From: a virus
Virus record (IMG/VR): IMGVR_UViG_3300033153_007754
Location: 62,001-126,000 of that record
Direction: 5' to 3' (one strand)
Length of the DNA stretch: 64,000 nt
Shown: positions 49,733 to 58,645 of the stretch, piece by piece
Numbering within the stretch: the stretch's first letter is position 1
Layout of the letters: each line of letters begins with the position of its first letter
Notes under the pieces: generated by a model
What the model was told of the DNA's origin: nothing
The model's input: only the letters and a program-made list of their open reading frames with translations
Database searches by the model: none
Made by a program: the position numbers and the translations under genes

Positions 49733-50104
49733 TTAAAATATCAAGAAAAGAATTGATATTGTATTAATGATTATATGAAAAGTGTTGTCTATTATTATCA
49801 TCAACCATGTTGATAAGAAGGGTGGCGTTTTTTCACCATAACCGAAATTAGTTTTACCCCAACTCCAATTAACCAGTTTAATCCAGTAAACCGCAAGCCT
49901 AAACCTATCAATCAAAAAATGTGTGGAAAATATTACAAATAAAGCTAAGGTAAAACCAGTAATAAAATAAAATAATGCAGTATATAAACCAGCATGTAAT
50001 AATGCAATCCATGTTTTTTTTGTTTTATTATTTGCAATCCAACTATTTTGTAACAAATAATCCCCGACCAAATGAAATAATAAACTTAAGGCTATTTTAC
50101 TCAT
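49733..50104 (-). CDS. DUF3307-type membrane protein
   Basis: A 123-residue membrane protein with LLFHLVGDYLLQNSWIANNK, LLHAGLYTALFYF and STHFLIDRFRLAVYW. These His/Asp-bearing motifs and three to four helices are the DUF3307 pattern ('HlvgDYllQ...a..K...HaliY....thfliDr...a'). Function of the family is unknown to me. GGTGGTG precedes the ATG. Confidence 0.85.
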   Translation of the reverse strand: MSKIALSLLFHLVGDYLLQNSWIANNKTKKTWIALLHAGLYTALFYFITGFTLALFVIFSTHFLIDRFRLAVYWIKLVNWSWGKTNFGYGEKTPPFLSTWLMIIIDNTFHIIINTISILFLIF

Positions 50105-50418
50105 TTATCACCACCAATTAAGATATTAAAATATGCATCCCAGTCTATAGTATGTTCCAATTCAGCCCCTCCATAAACATTGTTTTTACCAACATAAAAT
50201 TTAAAATTATCACTATCAAAAACAAACCAATTTCCACATAAAGTAAATTTTTTACGTTCTTTACTATTTTCAACTCTCACACCTCTTGTTTCAAAACCTT
50301 TTTTTAATAGATATGCTTCCAAATTTTTAGGCGTAAACAATACTTTTATATATGCTGTTTTAATATTAACTTTAAAACCTTTTTTTAAATTTTCAATCAA
50401 TTTATTAATTTTTTTCAT
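50101..50418 (-). CDS. Hypothetical basic protein (105 aa)
   Basis: The start MKKINKLIENLKK has GAGAGG ten bases upstream. A helical N-terminus is followed by strands (YIKVLFTPKNLEAY, KFTLCGNWFVFDSD). It overlaps the DUF3307 start. No family is recognised. Confidence 0.6.
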   Translation of the reverse strand: MKKINKLIENLKKGFKVNIKTAYIKVLFTPKNLEAYLLKKGFETRGVRVENSKERKKFTLCGNWFVFDSDNFKFYVGKNNVYGGAELEHTIDWDAYFNILIGGDK

Positions 50419-50860
50419 TTTTAAAATACCTCTCAATTAAATTATCAACAGTAATGTTTCTATATCCATCAGCACCCTTCTTTTTTAGGGATACTGCGCC
50501 TGTATTATTCCATGTAAACACCCTTAAATATCTTTTAGTGTCCTTATTCAAGATATCAATAAAACCGCTGCCACTGTCGTATTTCATATAGTAATTACCC
50601 TCGAATCCTCTTAGTTTTTTATACCCAGAATTGATTTTAGTGTTTATGTCTTTTGTTTCAACGCCTTCGACGTCAGTTAAAGCTTGAAAATCAACTCTTG
50701 AATTAATCATAAATATCATTTTATGGTCTCCTGTTACTATTCCATAATGTTCATTTAACAAGTAAGTACAACCCGTTATACCAACTTTGTTTTCATCCTT
50801 AAATAATTCACTAAATTCCATTTCTTCTGTATTGTTTCCTATTATTTTTAATAACCTCAT
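50405..50860 (-). CDS. Hypothetical protein with AP2/HNH-like C-terminal pattern (151 aa)
   Basis: It starts after GGGGTTAAA. The C-terminal third, RYLRVFTWNNTGAVSLKKKG then DGYRNITVDNLIERYF, resembles the small DNA-binding repeats found next to phage HNH endonucleases ('G.v.l.k.g..y.rvtvhrLva..F'). No HNH residues are present, so nuclease activity is not expected. This is a weak similarity. Confidence 0.55.
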   Translation of the reverse strand: MRLLKIIGNNTEEMEFSELFKDENKVGITGCTYLLNEHYGIVTGDHKMIFMINSRVDFQALTDVEGVETKDINTKINSGYKKLRGFEGNYYMKYDSGSGFIDILNKDTKRYLRVFTWNNTGAVSLKKKGADGYRNITVDNLIERYFKNEKN

Positions 50861-51561
50861 TTTAACCCCTTTGATTTTGTTATCAATCGTTGTGTATATC
50901 TTTTAACATTATCGACTGGAAAATGTTGTTCTAAATGTTCAAAAACATAATTTACGTTTACGTCATTTGTTTTATTTTTATCATTCGGAAACATAAAGGT
51001 AAGAATAAGTACCATCACATCCAGCATTTCCTCCCATAGCATACCAGATTTTTTATTTATATCAAAAATACGATTTATCGTATTCCTTGCATCTTCATAG
51101 TAATTTACAGACACACTTAATTCAATTTTACCATCATTTTTTATAATTACATTATGGATGCCAACATCAGGTATTAATATGTTAACATCTTGTTGTTTTA
51201 CTAAAATTGTATCTGTTAATATTAAATCATCATATTTAATTTTACCAACAATTGAATCAGAATCATCAATCATATCTTTTTGGAAAATAATACCTATATT
51301 CCCCATCATTGCATTAAAATTAACACATTCATCAACAAAATATATATCAGAACCATATTCAAGTGGTACGGGTGAGCCAACATCATCATTAATGTTATGT
51401 AAAATTAACACACTACCTTTATAAATTTCATTATCCGTTATTTGATAAAAGATGTTTTCCGCTGTACATTTCGGACTAATCTCAGACCAAACTTCAAAAA
51501 AATTATCACTTTCTTCGTATTCATCTTTAAAGTTTGTTTTGAACTGTCTTATTACTATCAT
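50857..51561 (-). CDS. Hypothetical beta-rich protein (234 aa)
   Basis: The start MIVIRQFKTNFKD follows GAGGTATCAAAT. Many strands (SVLILHNIN, IGIIFQKDM, DVNILIPDVGIHNVIIKN) are followed by a helical C-terminus. It overlaps the following gene by 4 nt. It lies between the PD-(D/E)XK gene and a small cluster; no family is recognised. Confidence 0.6.
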   Translation of the reverse strand: MIVIRQFKTNFKDEYEESDNFFEVWSEISPKCTAENIFYQITDNEIYKGSVLILHNINDDVGSPVPLEYGSDIYFVDECVNFNAMMGNIGIIFQKDMIDDSDSIVGKIKYDDLILTDTILVKQQDVNILIPDVGIHNVIIKNDGKIELSVSVNYYEDARNTINRIFDINKKSGMLWEEMLDVMVLILTFMFPNDKNKTNDVNVNYVFEHLEQHFPVDNVKRYTQRLITKSKGLK

Positions 51562-51601
51562 ATTTGATACCTCACAAAAAAAGATATAATAACACAATAA
51601 T

Positions 51602-51997
51602 TTAATTTAAGAAATATTTAATGAAATCTGTTATTTTAATTAAAACTAAAATGCTAGCATAATTATCACCACCCTTTACAGTTCTGGGTTTTTTCTTTTT
51701 TATATATTCTTTTAATACTTCAACTGGAATCATTAATGAAAATTTGTGTTCACCCTTTTTTGTAAAGTTTTGCACCCAAATTTCTGATTCTGTTGTTATT
51801 ATACCCGAATCTTTACCCCAAGACGAAACCTCTATTACCATATTACCAGATTTAACCCATATATCCTTTTCTGTTTTAACTTCACATTTTGTTACACCAG
51901 AAAATATATTATCTACATATTCTTCCCATTGTCGACCAAAAGCCAAATCGATATCAAATTTCTTTAAAACTTTAATGTCTTTACTATCGTTTAGCAT
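51602..51997 (-). CDS. PD-(D/E)XK-type endonuclease-like protein
   Basis: A 131-residue protein with FDIDLAFGRQWEEYVDNIFS, then CEVKTEKDIWVKSGNMVIEV and SSWGKDSGIITTESEIWVQ. This is the order helix - 'EVKtD...Tgn..iE' - 'gk.SGi..T.ad.w' seen in small phage PD-(D/E)XK nucleases; the acid is Asp15 or Asp17 with Glu-X-Lys in the strand. It may process recombination or replication intermediates. AGGAGG and AGGG lie before the ATG. Confidence 0.75.
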   Translation of the reverse strand: MLNDSKDIKVLKKFDIDLAFGRQWEEYVDNIFSGVTKCEVKTEKDIWVKSGNMVIEVSSWGKDSGIITTESEIWVQNFTKKGEHKFSLMIPVEVLKEYIKKKKPRTVKGGDNYASILVLIKITDFIKYFLN

Positions 51998-52000
51998 ACC

Positions 52001-52330
52001 CTATACCTCCTCATATGTTTCTAAAATAATACCACTGCTATATCCACCTTTTTTCTTAATTTTATTTGAATATAAATCTAAGACATCTTCGATTACCATT
52101 TCCGGATTTACCAATAAAAATAAACTAATAACATCACATGCAAATGTACTAAAATCTGTTTTTGATGTTAAATCAAGGTGTTTTATGTCATCATTTATTT
52201 TTTTCATTACTTCTTTGTTAATATCCCCTTTAAGTGGTTTAATTGTGCATTTACCACCCTTTTCAACTATCATTTGCGGAACATTGTTTCTAACTAAAAG
52301 ATTATAAACCGCTATTTTATTGTTTTCCAT
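52001..52330 (-). CDS. Hypothetical protein (109 aa)
   Basis: It starts after GGTGGTGAA between the helicase and nuclease genes. Strands VPQMIVEKGGKCTIKPLKG are followed by helices (DFSTFACDVISLFLLVNPEM). Its location suggests a replication or recombination accessory; no family is recognised. Confidence 0.6.
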   Translation of the reverse strand: MENNKIAVYNLLVRNNVPQMIVEKGGKCTIKPLKGDINKEVMKKINDDIKHLDLTSKTDFSTFACDVISLFLLVNPEMVIEDVLDLYSNKIKKKGGYSSGIILETYEEV

Positions 52331-52346
52331 TTCACCACCTTAAAAA

Positions 52347-53783
52347 TTATTTTCTAATATACTGATTCATACCACTTAATGTAATTGTTTTTTTAACTTC
52401 TTTTTTGGGTTCAGCACTAATACTATTATCAATACCACCTAATTCATTATCATTTCTATCTAAAGACACTGTTTGTCTTATATAATCCACATGTGGATAA
52501 AAGAGTACTTCATTTTCATGACCCATTCTATTTTTTAATAGTTTCATACCAAGTCTTCTTAGTTTCACTAATTCACCATTTTTAAAGCCACCAATAATAA
52601 CATCTGCATGGTCATTAATTGCTTTGGAATCACCAATTTCATCAAGAGATATGTCAACTGGGTTGGCTCTATTACCGGCTCTTGTTGTTTGTGCACCAGA
52701 AAATATTATTGCATCCCTATCAATTCCAATTCCACGTAATACAGCAGCTATTCCACCAATTCTTTCATATGAATTATCACCGAAAGTTGCTTTCATAATT
52801 CCTAAATAATCTATTGCAATTAAATCAGGCTTAAAACCTTTTTTAACATATAATTGTTCTAAATAAGCTTCTAATTTATATGTTGTTAGGGAAAATGGTG
52901 TAAACTGTCTTAATACTAGTCTTTCATTCGTTTTGTATTGTGTACGTACCCTATCCCTTAAATCCTTGTATGATTGTTTATCCATTTTTTTTATTTCAGC
53001 TTCAGGTACACCACTTAAAGACCAATCAAATCTAGCAGCAATTTTATTAACTGGTATTTCTAAACTAACATATAATACTTTTAATTCAGGATTACTTTTT
53101 AACATTGCAGCAGCTTCAGATATCATAACCATCGTTTTCCCTACATGTGTTCGCATCATAAAAATATTTAATGTTCCCTTTTCGTATCCACCTTGCGTTT
53201 TAGAATTTACCCAATCAATACCAGATGGATATTTATGTCCAGATTGTGTATAATAATCATACATCTCTTCCCAATTTGAATGATATTCAGTACCTAACTC
53301 TAAATTAAAATTAATTTTAGCAACTTCTTTAAATAATTCATTGATTTTAAAAACAGCATCATGAGCATTTTCTAATTTAAAATCAATTTTTTTATACAAC
53401 TTACTTGCTGTTAGCATTGCGTCGTGTGTTGCTGAAACAGTTACAAATTTTTCAATCAAATGCAATACAAACTTTTCAGTTCCACTCAAAATACCTATTC
53501 TTTCATTTTTAATTTGTTCAATTAATTTATCAATATTTGCAACACTAATTGCACCATTATGTATTAATATGTTACTTAATTGTTCAAAATTTGGAAGTGA
53601 TTCATAATCCTTATAAAAGTTATTAATTGCATCCCAAACCAATGATATGTTTTTAGTTTCATTCTTCACATAGCTAAGTTTTACGTTATCATATAACATT
53701 CGATACATTGTTTCACCCTTTTCAGGTGTATCCAATATGTATTTAATCAATTTGCTATAAGATAATACAGAATCTTGTATCAT
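52347..53783 (-). CDS. gp41: Replicative DNA helicase, gp41/DnaB-like
   Basis: A 478-residue RecA-fold helicase (T4 gp41 is 475). The N-terminal ~150 residues are a helical collar. GYEKGTLNIFMMRTHVGKTM gives the Walker A (THVGKT near 211-216), with LYVSLEIPVNKIAAR next, DLIAIDYLGIM as Walker B near 300, and IIFSGAQTTRAGNRANP then LDEIGDSKAINDHAD as the later DnaB motifs. It forms a hexamer on the lagging strand with the gp61-like primase at 3-4 kb. Confidence 0.9.
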   Translation of the reverse strand: MIQDSVLSYSKLIKYILDTPEKGETMYRMLYDNVKLSYVKNETKNISLVWDAINNFYKDYESLPNFEQLSNILIHNGAISVANIDKLIEQIKNERIGILSGTEKFVLHLIEKFVTVSATHDAMLTASKLYKKIDFKLENAHDAVFKINELFKEVAKINFNLELGTEYHSNWEEMYDYYTQSGHKYPSGIDWVNSKTQGGYEKGTLNIFMMRTHVGKTMVMISEAAAMLKSNPELKVLYVSLEIPVNKIAARFDWSLSGVPEAEIKKMDKQSYKDLRDRVRTQYKTNERLVLRQFTPFSLTTYKLEAYLEQLYVKKGFKPDLIAIDYLGIMKATFGDNSYERIGGIAAVLRGIGIDRDAIIFSGAQTTRAGNRANPVDISLDEIGDSKAINDHADVIIGGFKNGELVKLRRLGMKLLKNRMGHENEVLFYPHVDYIRQTVSLDRNDNELGGIDNSISAEPKKEVKKTITLSGMNQYIRK

Positions 53784-53846
53784 TTAACCCACTTTAAAAA
53801 AGTTATAATGATATATATAGCATTTCAATAATATTTAAGAAAGAAT

Positions 53847-53868
53847 AAAAAAGGGGGCTTACACCCCC
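53847..53868 (-). terminator. Intrinsic terminator after major capsid gene
   Basis: On the minus strand GGGGG/CCCCC with loop TGTAAG is followed by TTTTTT. It separates the capsid transcript from the helicase gene. Confidence 0.88.
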
Positions 53869-53898
53869 TATATTAAATTATAAATTTAATTGTTTAAC

Positions 53899-55365
53899 TT
53901 AAGACTTTGTAGCCATAAATCCGATATCAGCTAATACCAACTTTCTATAGTAATTTTCAGCACCATAAAGGTCTGTTGCAATACCATATCTACTAGATAA
54001 AAGTTTCTTTCTACGGAAATCATTTTCACCGATTGCAGACTCAACCTCGATTGGACGGTAAGGGCAAAAGATAATTCCGTTATCCCTTTCTGTCATTCCT
54101 TTATAACCAATTAATGCACTTAACGCATCACGTTGATTATCATTAAAAATATTGAATTTTCCACCTAAAGTACCAATAAAACCTTCACCTGTTGGACTAA
54201 CTTGTGCGGCTGGCTTGAAGTTCGGCATTGCTTGTATAAAGGTAGAAAATGTAGAACCACCAACAATCCAATTCGCTTCACCCTTTCTGTTACTTTTATT
54301 TATCATTTTAGCTTGATTCAATAATTCAATCCAAATGGTTTGTAACTTGGTCATTTCAGACACATGATGCGACATTTGTGTATCAACTTGAATTGTGTAA
54401 GTACCATTCAATATAGCTTTGGCTTCAATTTCAGCCAAAATTTCACCATCAGTTTCTCTTGCAAGTAAATAAGCACCATTTGTTAAAATATCATCTTCAA
54501 TATCAAATCCATGTGAGGATAACATATCTTGTCTAGCATACTTAGAAAATTCTGCTGTTAACTCTCTTGCTTTCGCAGTAACAGTTTGTGAAACGGTTTT
54601 AAATCCCATTCTATTTCTTTTTACAACATTATCTTCCCAATATGTTTCACTTTGTGGACCTGTATAATTCTTAAAATAGGTATAAGCGATATCATCATTA
54701 TTTAAACCTAAAGTAAAGGCATAAGTAGTACCACCTTGTGTAATTTCTACATCAGTTACAGAATCATTAATATCAGCTTTTAAAGCGGCCAAAGTTGTTG
54801 ACGCAAAATCTGTTATCTTAAATAATACTCTATTACCTTCAAGATGTACTTTTAAAACCTTAACACCTTCAGAGGCAGTTGTACCACTACTACCATCATC
54901 TGTTGCAATAGTATAAACACTATTCACCAAATCATCAGTACCATCATCACCTTCACTATCCATAACAACAATTAACGAAGTTCCTTGGTCAACAATTTTA
55001 CTATTAGTTCCACCAATATCTGTATCAAGAGAACCTTGAAGGTGGTATCTTAAAGCATATTGTTCACCAGTATTGGCGCTCATTGGAACAACACCAACCA
55101 GTTGTGTACTAAATAATTGAGGAACCATTCTTGTTACAAGTGGTAAAATAATTGGCGAGTGAAGAGCTGTGCTTCCGTGGCCAACAAATGCTTGCGGGTC
55201 TTCTTTCATCATCTGCTTTGTGTTTTCCACAAGAGCGTTTGTAATCCATTGCGTACGTCTATCTGTTATACCATTCTTAGCTAACAAACCGTTTACTCTT
55301 GCTTCGTCAAACTTACCCATTACTGCGAATAATTCATTCTCAGTTAATCTTTTTTTTGTTTGCAT
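53899..55365 (-). CDS. gp23: Major capsid protein, gp23-like
   Basis: A 488-residue protein (T4 gp23 is 521 before cleavage). Typical segments are IILPLVTRMVPQLFSTQLVG near residues 72-91, MGFKTVSQTVTAKARELTAE in the middle, and FKPAAQVSPTGEGFIGTLGG, then GIIFCPYRPIEV near the C-terminus. It has a strong GGAGTGTAAC site, a TATAAATAG late promoter 40 nt upstream and a strong terminator downstream: an isolated, highly expressed gene. An N-terminal region before ~55 may be removed by a prohead protease, which is not seen in this window. Confidence 0.93.
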   Translation of the reverse strand: MQTKKRLTENELFAVMGKFDEARVNGLLAKNGITDRRTQWITNALVENTKQMMKEDPQAFVGHGSTALHSPIILPLVTRMVPQLFSTQLVGVVPMSANTGEQYALRYHLQGSLDTDIGGTNSKIVDQGTSLIVVMDSEGDDGTDDLVNSVYTIATDDGSSGTTASEGVKVLKVHLEGNRVLFKITDFASTTLAALKADINDSVTDVEITQGGTTYAFTLGLNNDDIAYTYFKNYTGPQSETYWEDNVVKRNRMGFKTVSQTVTAKARELTAEFSKYARQDMLSSHGFDIEDDILTNGAYLLARETDGEILAEIEAKAILNGTYTIQVDTQMSHHVSEMTKLQTIWIELLNQAKMINKSNRKGEANWIVGGSTFSTFIQAMPNFKPAAQVSPTGEGFIGTLGGKFNIFNDNQRDALSALIGYKGMTERDNGIIFCPYRPIEVESAIGENDFRRKKLLSSRYGIATDLYGAENYYRKLVLADIGFMATKS

Positions 55366-55404
55366 GTTACACTCCTTTAAAATGTTTTAGCGCATTCTTT
55401 AAAT

Positions 55405-55413
55405 CTATTTATA
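55405..55413 (-). promoter_or_regulatory. Late promoter TATAAATAG for major capsid gene
   Basis: An exact TATAAATA on the minus strand, 40 nt before the capsid start, lying in the short gap after the upstream gene. Confidence 0.7.
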
Positions 55414-55417
55414 TATG

Positions 55418-56488
55418 TTAATACATGTCGTAATAATCATCTAAATAAGCAAGTACATTATCAACCTGTGTGGCTGGAACTAAATCAATTTGATTAGCTT
55501 CACTGGTTAACTCAACTTTACTTGTTTGTTTTGTTTCAGGTACTTCTTCAATTTTCTTTTCTTCCAAATCTTCACACATAAACCCAAAGTCCCACTCATG
55601 TCCATAGTCAACATTTTTACTGTTATCTAAAGAATTTAAATAACTCTCTTTACCATCTTCCATGAAACTATTTTTAACAAGACCAACCTCAGGGTTTAAC
55701 ACGGAATTAATTTCTTCATTAGTGTTTGTATTCATAAATGTTTGGGGTGTAACTAATGGGGCATTTCCTTGTACAACCGCTTCTTTAAATACATCACCAT
55801 TTTCTGGAACACTCCAAAAATCCTGACTAAGCATTTTATTTTCTTTTTTCTTTTCATTGTTTTCTATTGATACATTGCGATTTTTTGTAACCAAACCACC
55901 TTCGATTTTACTTTCTAATTGATTAATTACTTCTTCAACAATTGGTATACTTAAAATGTTTTTTATAGTCTCTTCATCATCAACAAGTTTAGATTTCAGT
56001 GTTTTATACGTAATGATTTTTTCATCATCACCCTTTACTTCACTAATATCTTCATTTAAAAACTTATGGAATAAATCAATACTATCACCTCGTGTGGTTT
56101 CGGGTTTTAATTCTTTAACTTTTTTTATAAATTTAAAATAATTTTCAGAGATACCCTTGACTCCCATTTCTTTCTGTATTTCCTCACCAAAACGTACTTT
56201 ATCCGACATACTACCCCTTTTAGTTCTATCAAGAACTTTTTCATTTTTTTTGATTTTTATACTTTTAACTTTCACATTACCATTTGTTTTAACTGTAACT
56301 GTTGGTTTTGTTGTTATATCATTTTTAACAATATCAGTAACACCCTTAACAGCATCTTTAACTAAATTAGTTCCACCATTATTTTTTTCCGGTTTTCTAA
56401 TCTTCATGCTTAAATCGTTTAGGTTTTTTTCGGATACATTTATATTATATTTTCCGAACAGGTTTTTTATATTTGCTTTTAGACCCAT
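55418..56488 (-). CDS. Head-region hypothetical protein (356 aa), possible scaffold/core
   Basis: GGGATGCAAAT precedes the ATG, and CATAAATAA lies further upstream. The N-terminal third is very basic (VKTNGNVKVKSIKIKKNEKV), the middle is helical, and the C-terminal third is acidic and low-complexity. A charged, disordered protein immediately upstream of the capsid gene is in the place of prohead core proteins (gp22 region), so a scaffold/core or internal protein is inferred. No sequence match is recognised. Confidence 0.6.
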   Translation of the reverse strand: MGLKANIKNLFGKYNINVSEKNLNDLSMKIRKPEKNNGGTNLVKDAVKGVTDIVKNDITTKPTVTVKTNGNVKVKSIKIKKNEKVLDRTKRGSMSDKVRFGEEIQKEMGVKGISENYFKFIKKVKELKPETTRGDSIDLFHKFLNEDISEVKGDDEKIITYKTLKSKLVDDEETIKNILSIPIVEEVINQLESKIEGGLVTKNRNVSIENNEKKKENKMLSQDFWSVPENGDVFKEAVVQGNAPLVTPQTFMNTNTNEEINSVLNPEVGLVKNSFMEDGKESYLNSLDNSKNVDYGHEWDFGFMCEDLEEKKIEEVPETKQTSKVELTSEANQIDLVPATQVDNVLAYLDDYYDMY

Positions 56489-56552
56489 ATTTGCATCCCT
56501 TTTATAAATATAATTTATTTATGTTTTTTTTTAAAAGTGTTTTTTTTGATAT

Positions 56553-57257
56553 CTATCGATTGTATATTTCTTCTATTTTTTCAGATAAAACACCTGATTT
56601 AAGTTCTTTTTTGTGATTTTCTAATTCATTTAGTTCATTTTCTGAAAAGAATTGCAATTTAAATTCATCATCACTTGTTACTATAAAATCTGATTCAATA
56701 ATACCTTCTTTGATTAATTCAATTAAATCTTTAATACTTGCACCATTATCAAAATTTTCTTTAAATAAATTTAATGAAACATTATCAAATTCTTTTAAAT
56801 CCTTTATTACATTTTCTTGAACTAATGTATTTAAGTCACTTATTTCATTAACCATGTTTTCTGGTAATGTAATCATATTCAGTTCTTTGATGTTTTCACC
56901 TAATTTTCTTTTAGTTATAGCGGCTTTTCTTTTTGCTGAACTTGTTTGTTTAGGCTTTTTTTTATTTTTCATTCTCAAACTTCTTTTTTTATCCGCTGCT
57001 TTTTGTGCCGCTGTTTTCTTTACTTTTCTAACCCGCCCATTTTCATCAACTTCGATTCGATAATTAGGGTCATCGCCTAACTTTTTTTTCATGGCTCTAT
57101 ATTTTAATGCAACTGTTTTACCATGTTTAGCTAATATACTGGCAATACTCTCATTTAAAACATCAAACCCATCCTTTTTACTTTCTTCTAAAACCTCTTT
57201 TTTCTTTTTAATTATACCTAAAATCTTATTAAAACTTTCATTAATATTTTCCCTCAT
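56553..57257 (-). CDS. Basic/helical head-region protein (234 aa), possible prohead core
   Basis: GGAAGGTGAA precedes the ATG. Residues about 55-120 are extremely basic (RVRKVKKTAAQKAADKKRSL, MKNKKKPKQTSSAKRKAAIT); the flanks are acidic and helical. It is likely an internal, DNA-binding or core protein of the prohead, judged from charge and position between neck and capsid genes. No family is recognised. Confidence 0.6.
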   Translation of the reverse strand: MRENINESFNKILGIIKKKKEVLEESKKDGFDVLNESIASILAKHGKTVALKYRAMKKKLGDDPNYRIEVDENGRVRKVKKTAAQKAADKKRSLRMKNKKKPKQTSSAKRKAAITKRKLGENIKELNMITLPENMVNEISDLNTLVQENVIKDLKEFDNVSLNLFKENFDNGASIKDLIELIKEGIIESDFIVTSDDEFKLQFFSENELNELENHKKELKSGVLSEKIEEIYNR

Positions 57258-57268
57258 AGTTCACCTTC

Positions 57269-57925
57269 CTAACGCTTAAAAGGGTTATTGTCATCATTAT
57301 AAAATTCGTTCATATCACTTTCAATATCTGTCAATGTTTCTGTTTCATTAATTGCATTTATATTATCATTTTCAGTTCTAAATTCTGTTTTTTCACCAGA
57401 ATATTTATATTGTTTAGATTTCAGTTTATATAGGTAATTTTTACCACCCGAATAAAAAGAATTATCAACTTCATCATCAACAAATATAATTTTAAAAATC
57501 TTAGTTGATGGTGTATGTATTATTAAATCACCAATTATTGGTCGTCTACCTAATACCCTCTCTATAGTATTAATGTCAATTAAAAATGTAACTTCATCAT
57601 CAATTGTAACACCACCTAAATTAAAAAAATCACCACTCCCATCAAAGCTGTTATTATTTTCCATTAACATTCTAATTTTAAAAACATCTTTATATACTTT
57701 TTTCTTTAATTCACCCAGTACAAAATTTATATCTATATTGTTAATATCTAATTTTATAAACTCAACATCAACACCAAATAATGATATATATTCAGCACTT
57801 TGTATTTCATTTAAATTTTGTAATTCTAATGTATCATTATTAAATTTCATGTAAATATTTGCATTAACATCTTCTATGTTGTTAGCCGTGTTATTACCGT
57901 TTAATAAATCTTCTATAAAAGCCAT
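57269..57925 (-). CDS. gp14: Neck protein, gp14-like
   Basis: A 218-residue protein. The middle has RRPIIGDLIIHTPSTKIFKI and then IFVDDEVDNSFYSGGKNYLY and KLKSKQYKYSGEKTEF. This is the gp14 pattern ('RPkeGDliyfpl..klFeIkfve...pFYq.Gk.yvyKL.celFeYs.E'). gp14 joins gp13 to the neck. The C-terminus is acidic and Asn-rich. Confidence 0.75.
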   Translation of the reverse strand: MAFIEDLLNGNNTANNIEDVNANIYMKFNNDTLELQNLNEIQSAEYISLFGVDVEFIKLDINNIDINFVLGELKKKVYKDVFKIRMLMENNNSFDGSGDFFNLGGVTIDDEVTFLIDINTIERVLGRRPIIGDLIIHTPSTKIFKIIFVDDEVDNSFYSGGKNYLYKLKSKQYKYSGEKTEFRTENDNINAINETETLTDIESDMNEFYNDDNNPFKR

Positions 57926-57926
57926 T

Positions 57927-58589
57927 TTAAAACCTTAATTCATGTATGTTAATTTTCAATTCTTTTAGTAGTTTATCAACATCTTTTTTAAATTTCTTAG
58001 GGAAATATAATAGTGATGAATTGGCAATATCTACATACATAATATTACTACCTTTATTCCCAATATTAAATGTTACAGTTTTATTCTCTATAGATGTTGT
58101 TGCTATTTTAATATCACCATTCCGTAATAGTTTCAAAATATTTTTTAAGGATTCCCTTGAAATATCTTCCAATTTTGGCAAATATCTATATTCAATTTTC
58201 ATTTCCTTTGAGTCATTTAATAAGTCTAAGCCATCATTCTCAAATCTTGTCAAGAAAAAGGTAAGTGAATCAAAATAGTTTTGAGTTGAACCGATACGAT
58301 TCTTTTCATTTCTTAACTCGTATTCTTCTGTTATATCATCATTAGAATAAACTAGATATATAACACCATCATCATCAGTAATAAATGAAACATAATTAAA
58401 ATTTTCCTTAATATTATATGCACCATCAGGATTAATAAACATATCAAATAATAGGTTTTCTGTTTCTAAATCTTCAATTATTTTCAAAATAATATTTTTA
58501 ATTTTAGGTGTACTATATTTTTCTAAAATTTCATCTTCTGAATACAGTAAACCTCTTTCTAATACTTGCAAAAATGTATTTAATTCCAT
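57927..58589 (-). CDS. Hypothetical neck/tail protein (220 aa)
   Basis: The start chosen is the ATG with AGGA five bases upstream. It follows the sheath terminator and precedes the gp14-like gene, where T4-like phages keep tail completion proteins (gp15, gp3). Strands such as NYVSFITDDDGVIYLVYSND and helices at the N-terminus are visible, but no family motif is clear. Confidence 0.6.
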   Translation of the reverse strand: MELNTFLQVLERGLLYSEDEILEKYSTPKIKNIILKIIEDLETENLLFDMFINPDGAYNIKENFNYVSFITDDDGVIYLVYSNDDITEEYELRNEKNRIGSTQNYFDSLTFFLTRFENDGLDLLNDSKEMKIEYRYLPKLEDISRESLKNILKLLRNGDIKIATTSIENKTVTFNIGNKGSNIMYVDIANSSLLYFPKKFKKDVDKLLKELKINIHELRF

Positions 58590-58602
58590 GTTCATCCTAT
58601 AT

Positions 58603-58628
58603 AAAAAAACAGGGGTTATATAACCCCT
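58603..58628 (-). terminator. Intrinsic terminator after tail sheath gene
   Basis: On the minus strand the self-complementary AGGGGTTATATAACCCCT is followed by GTTTTTTT just after the sheath stop codon. Confidence 0.85.
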
Positions 58629-58645
58629 ATCTTAAATATTAAAAA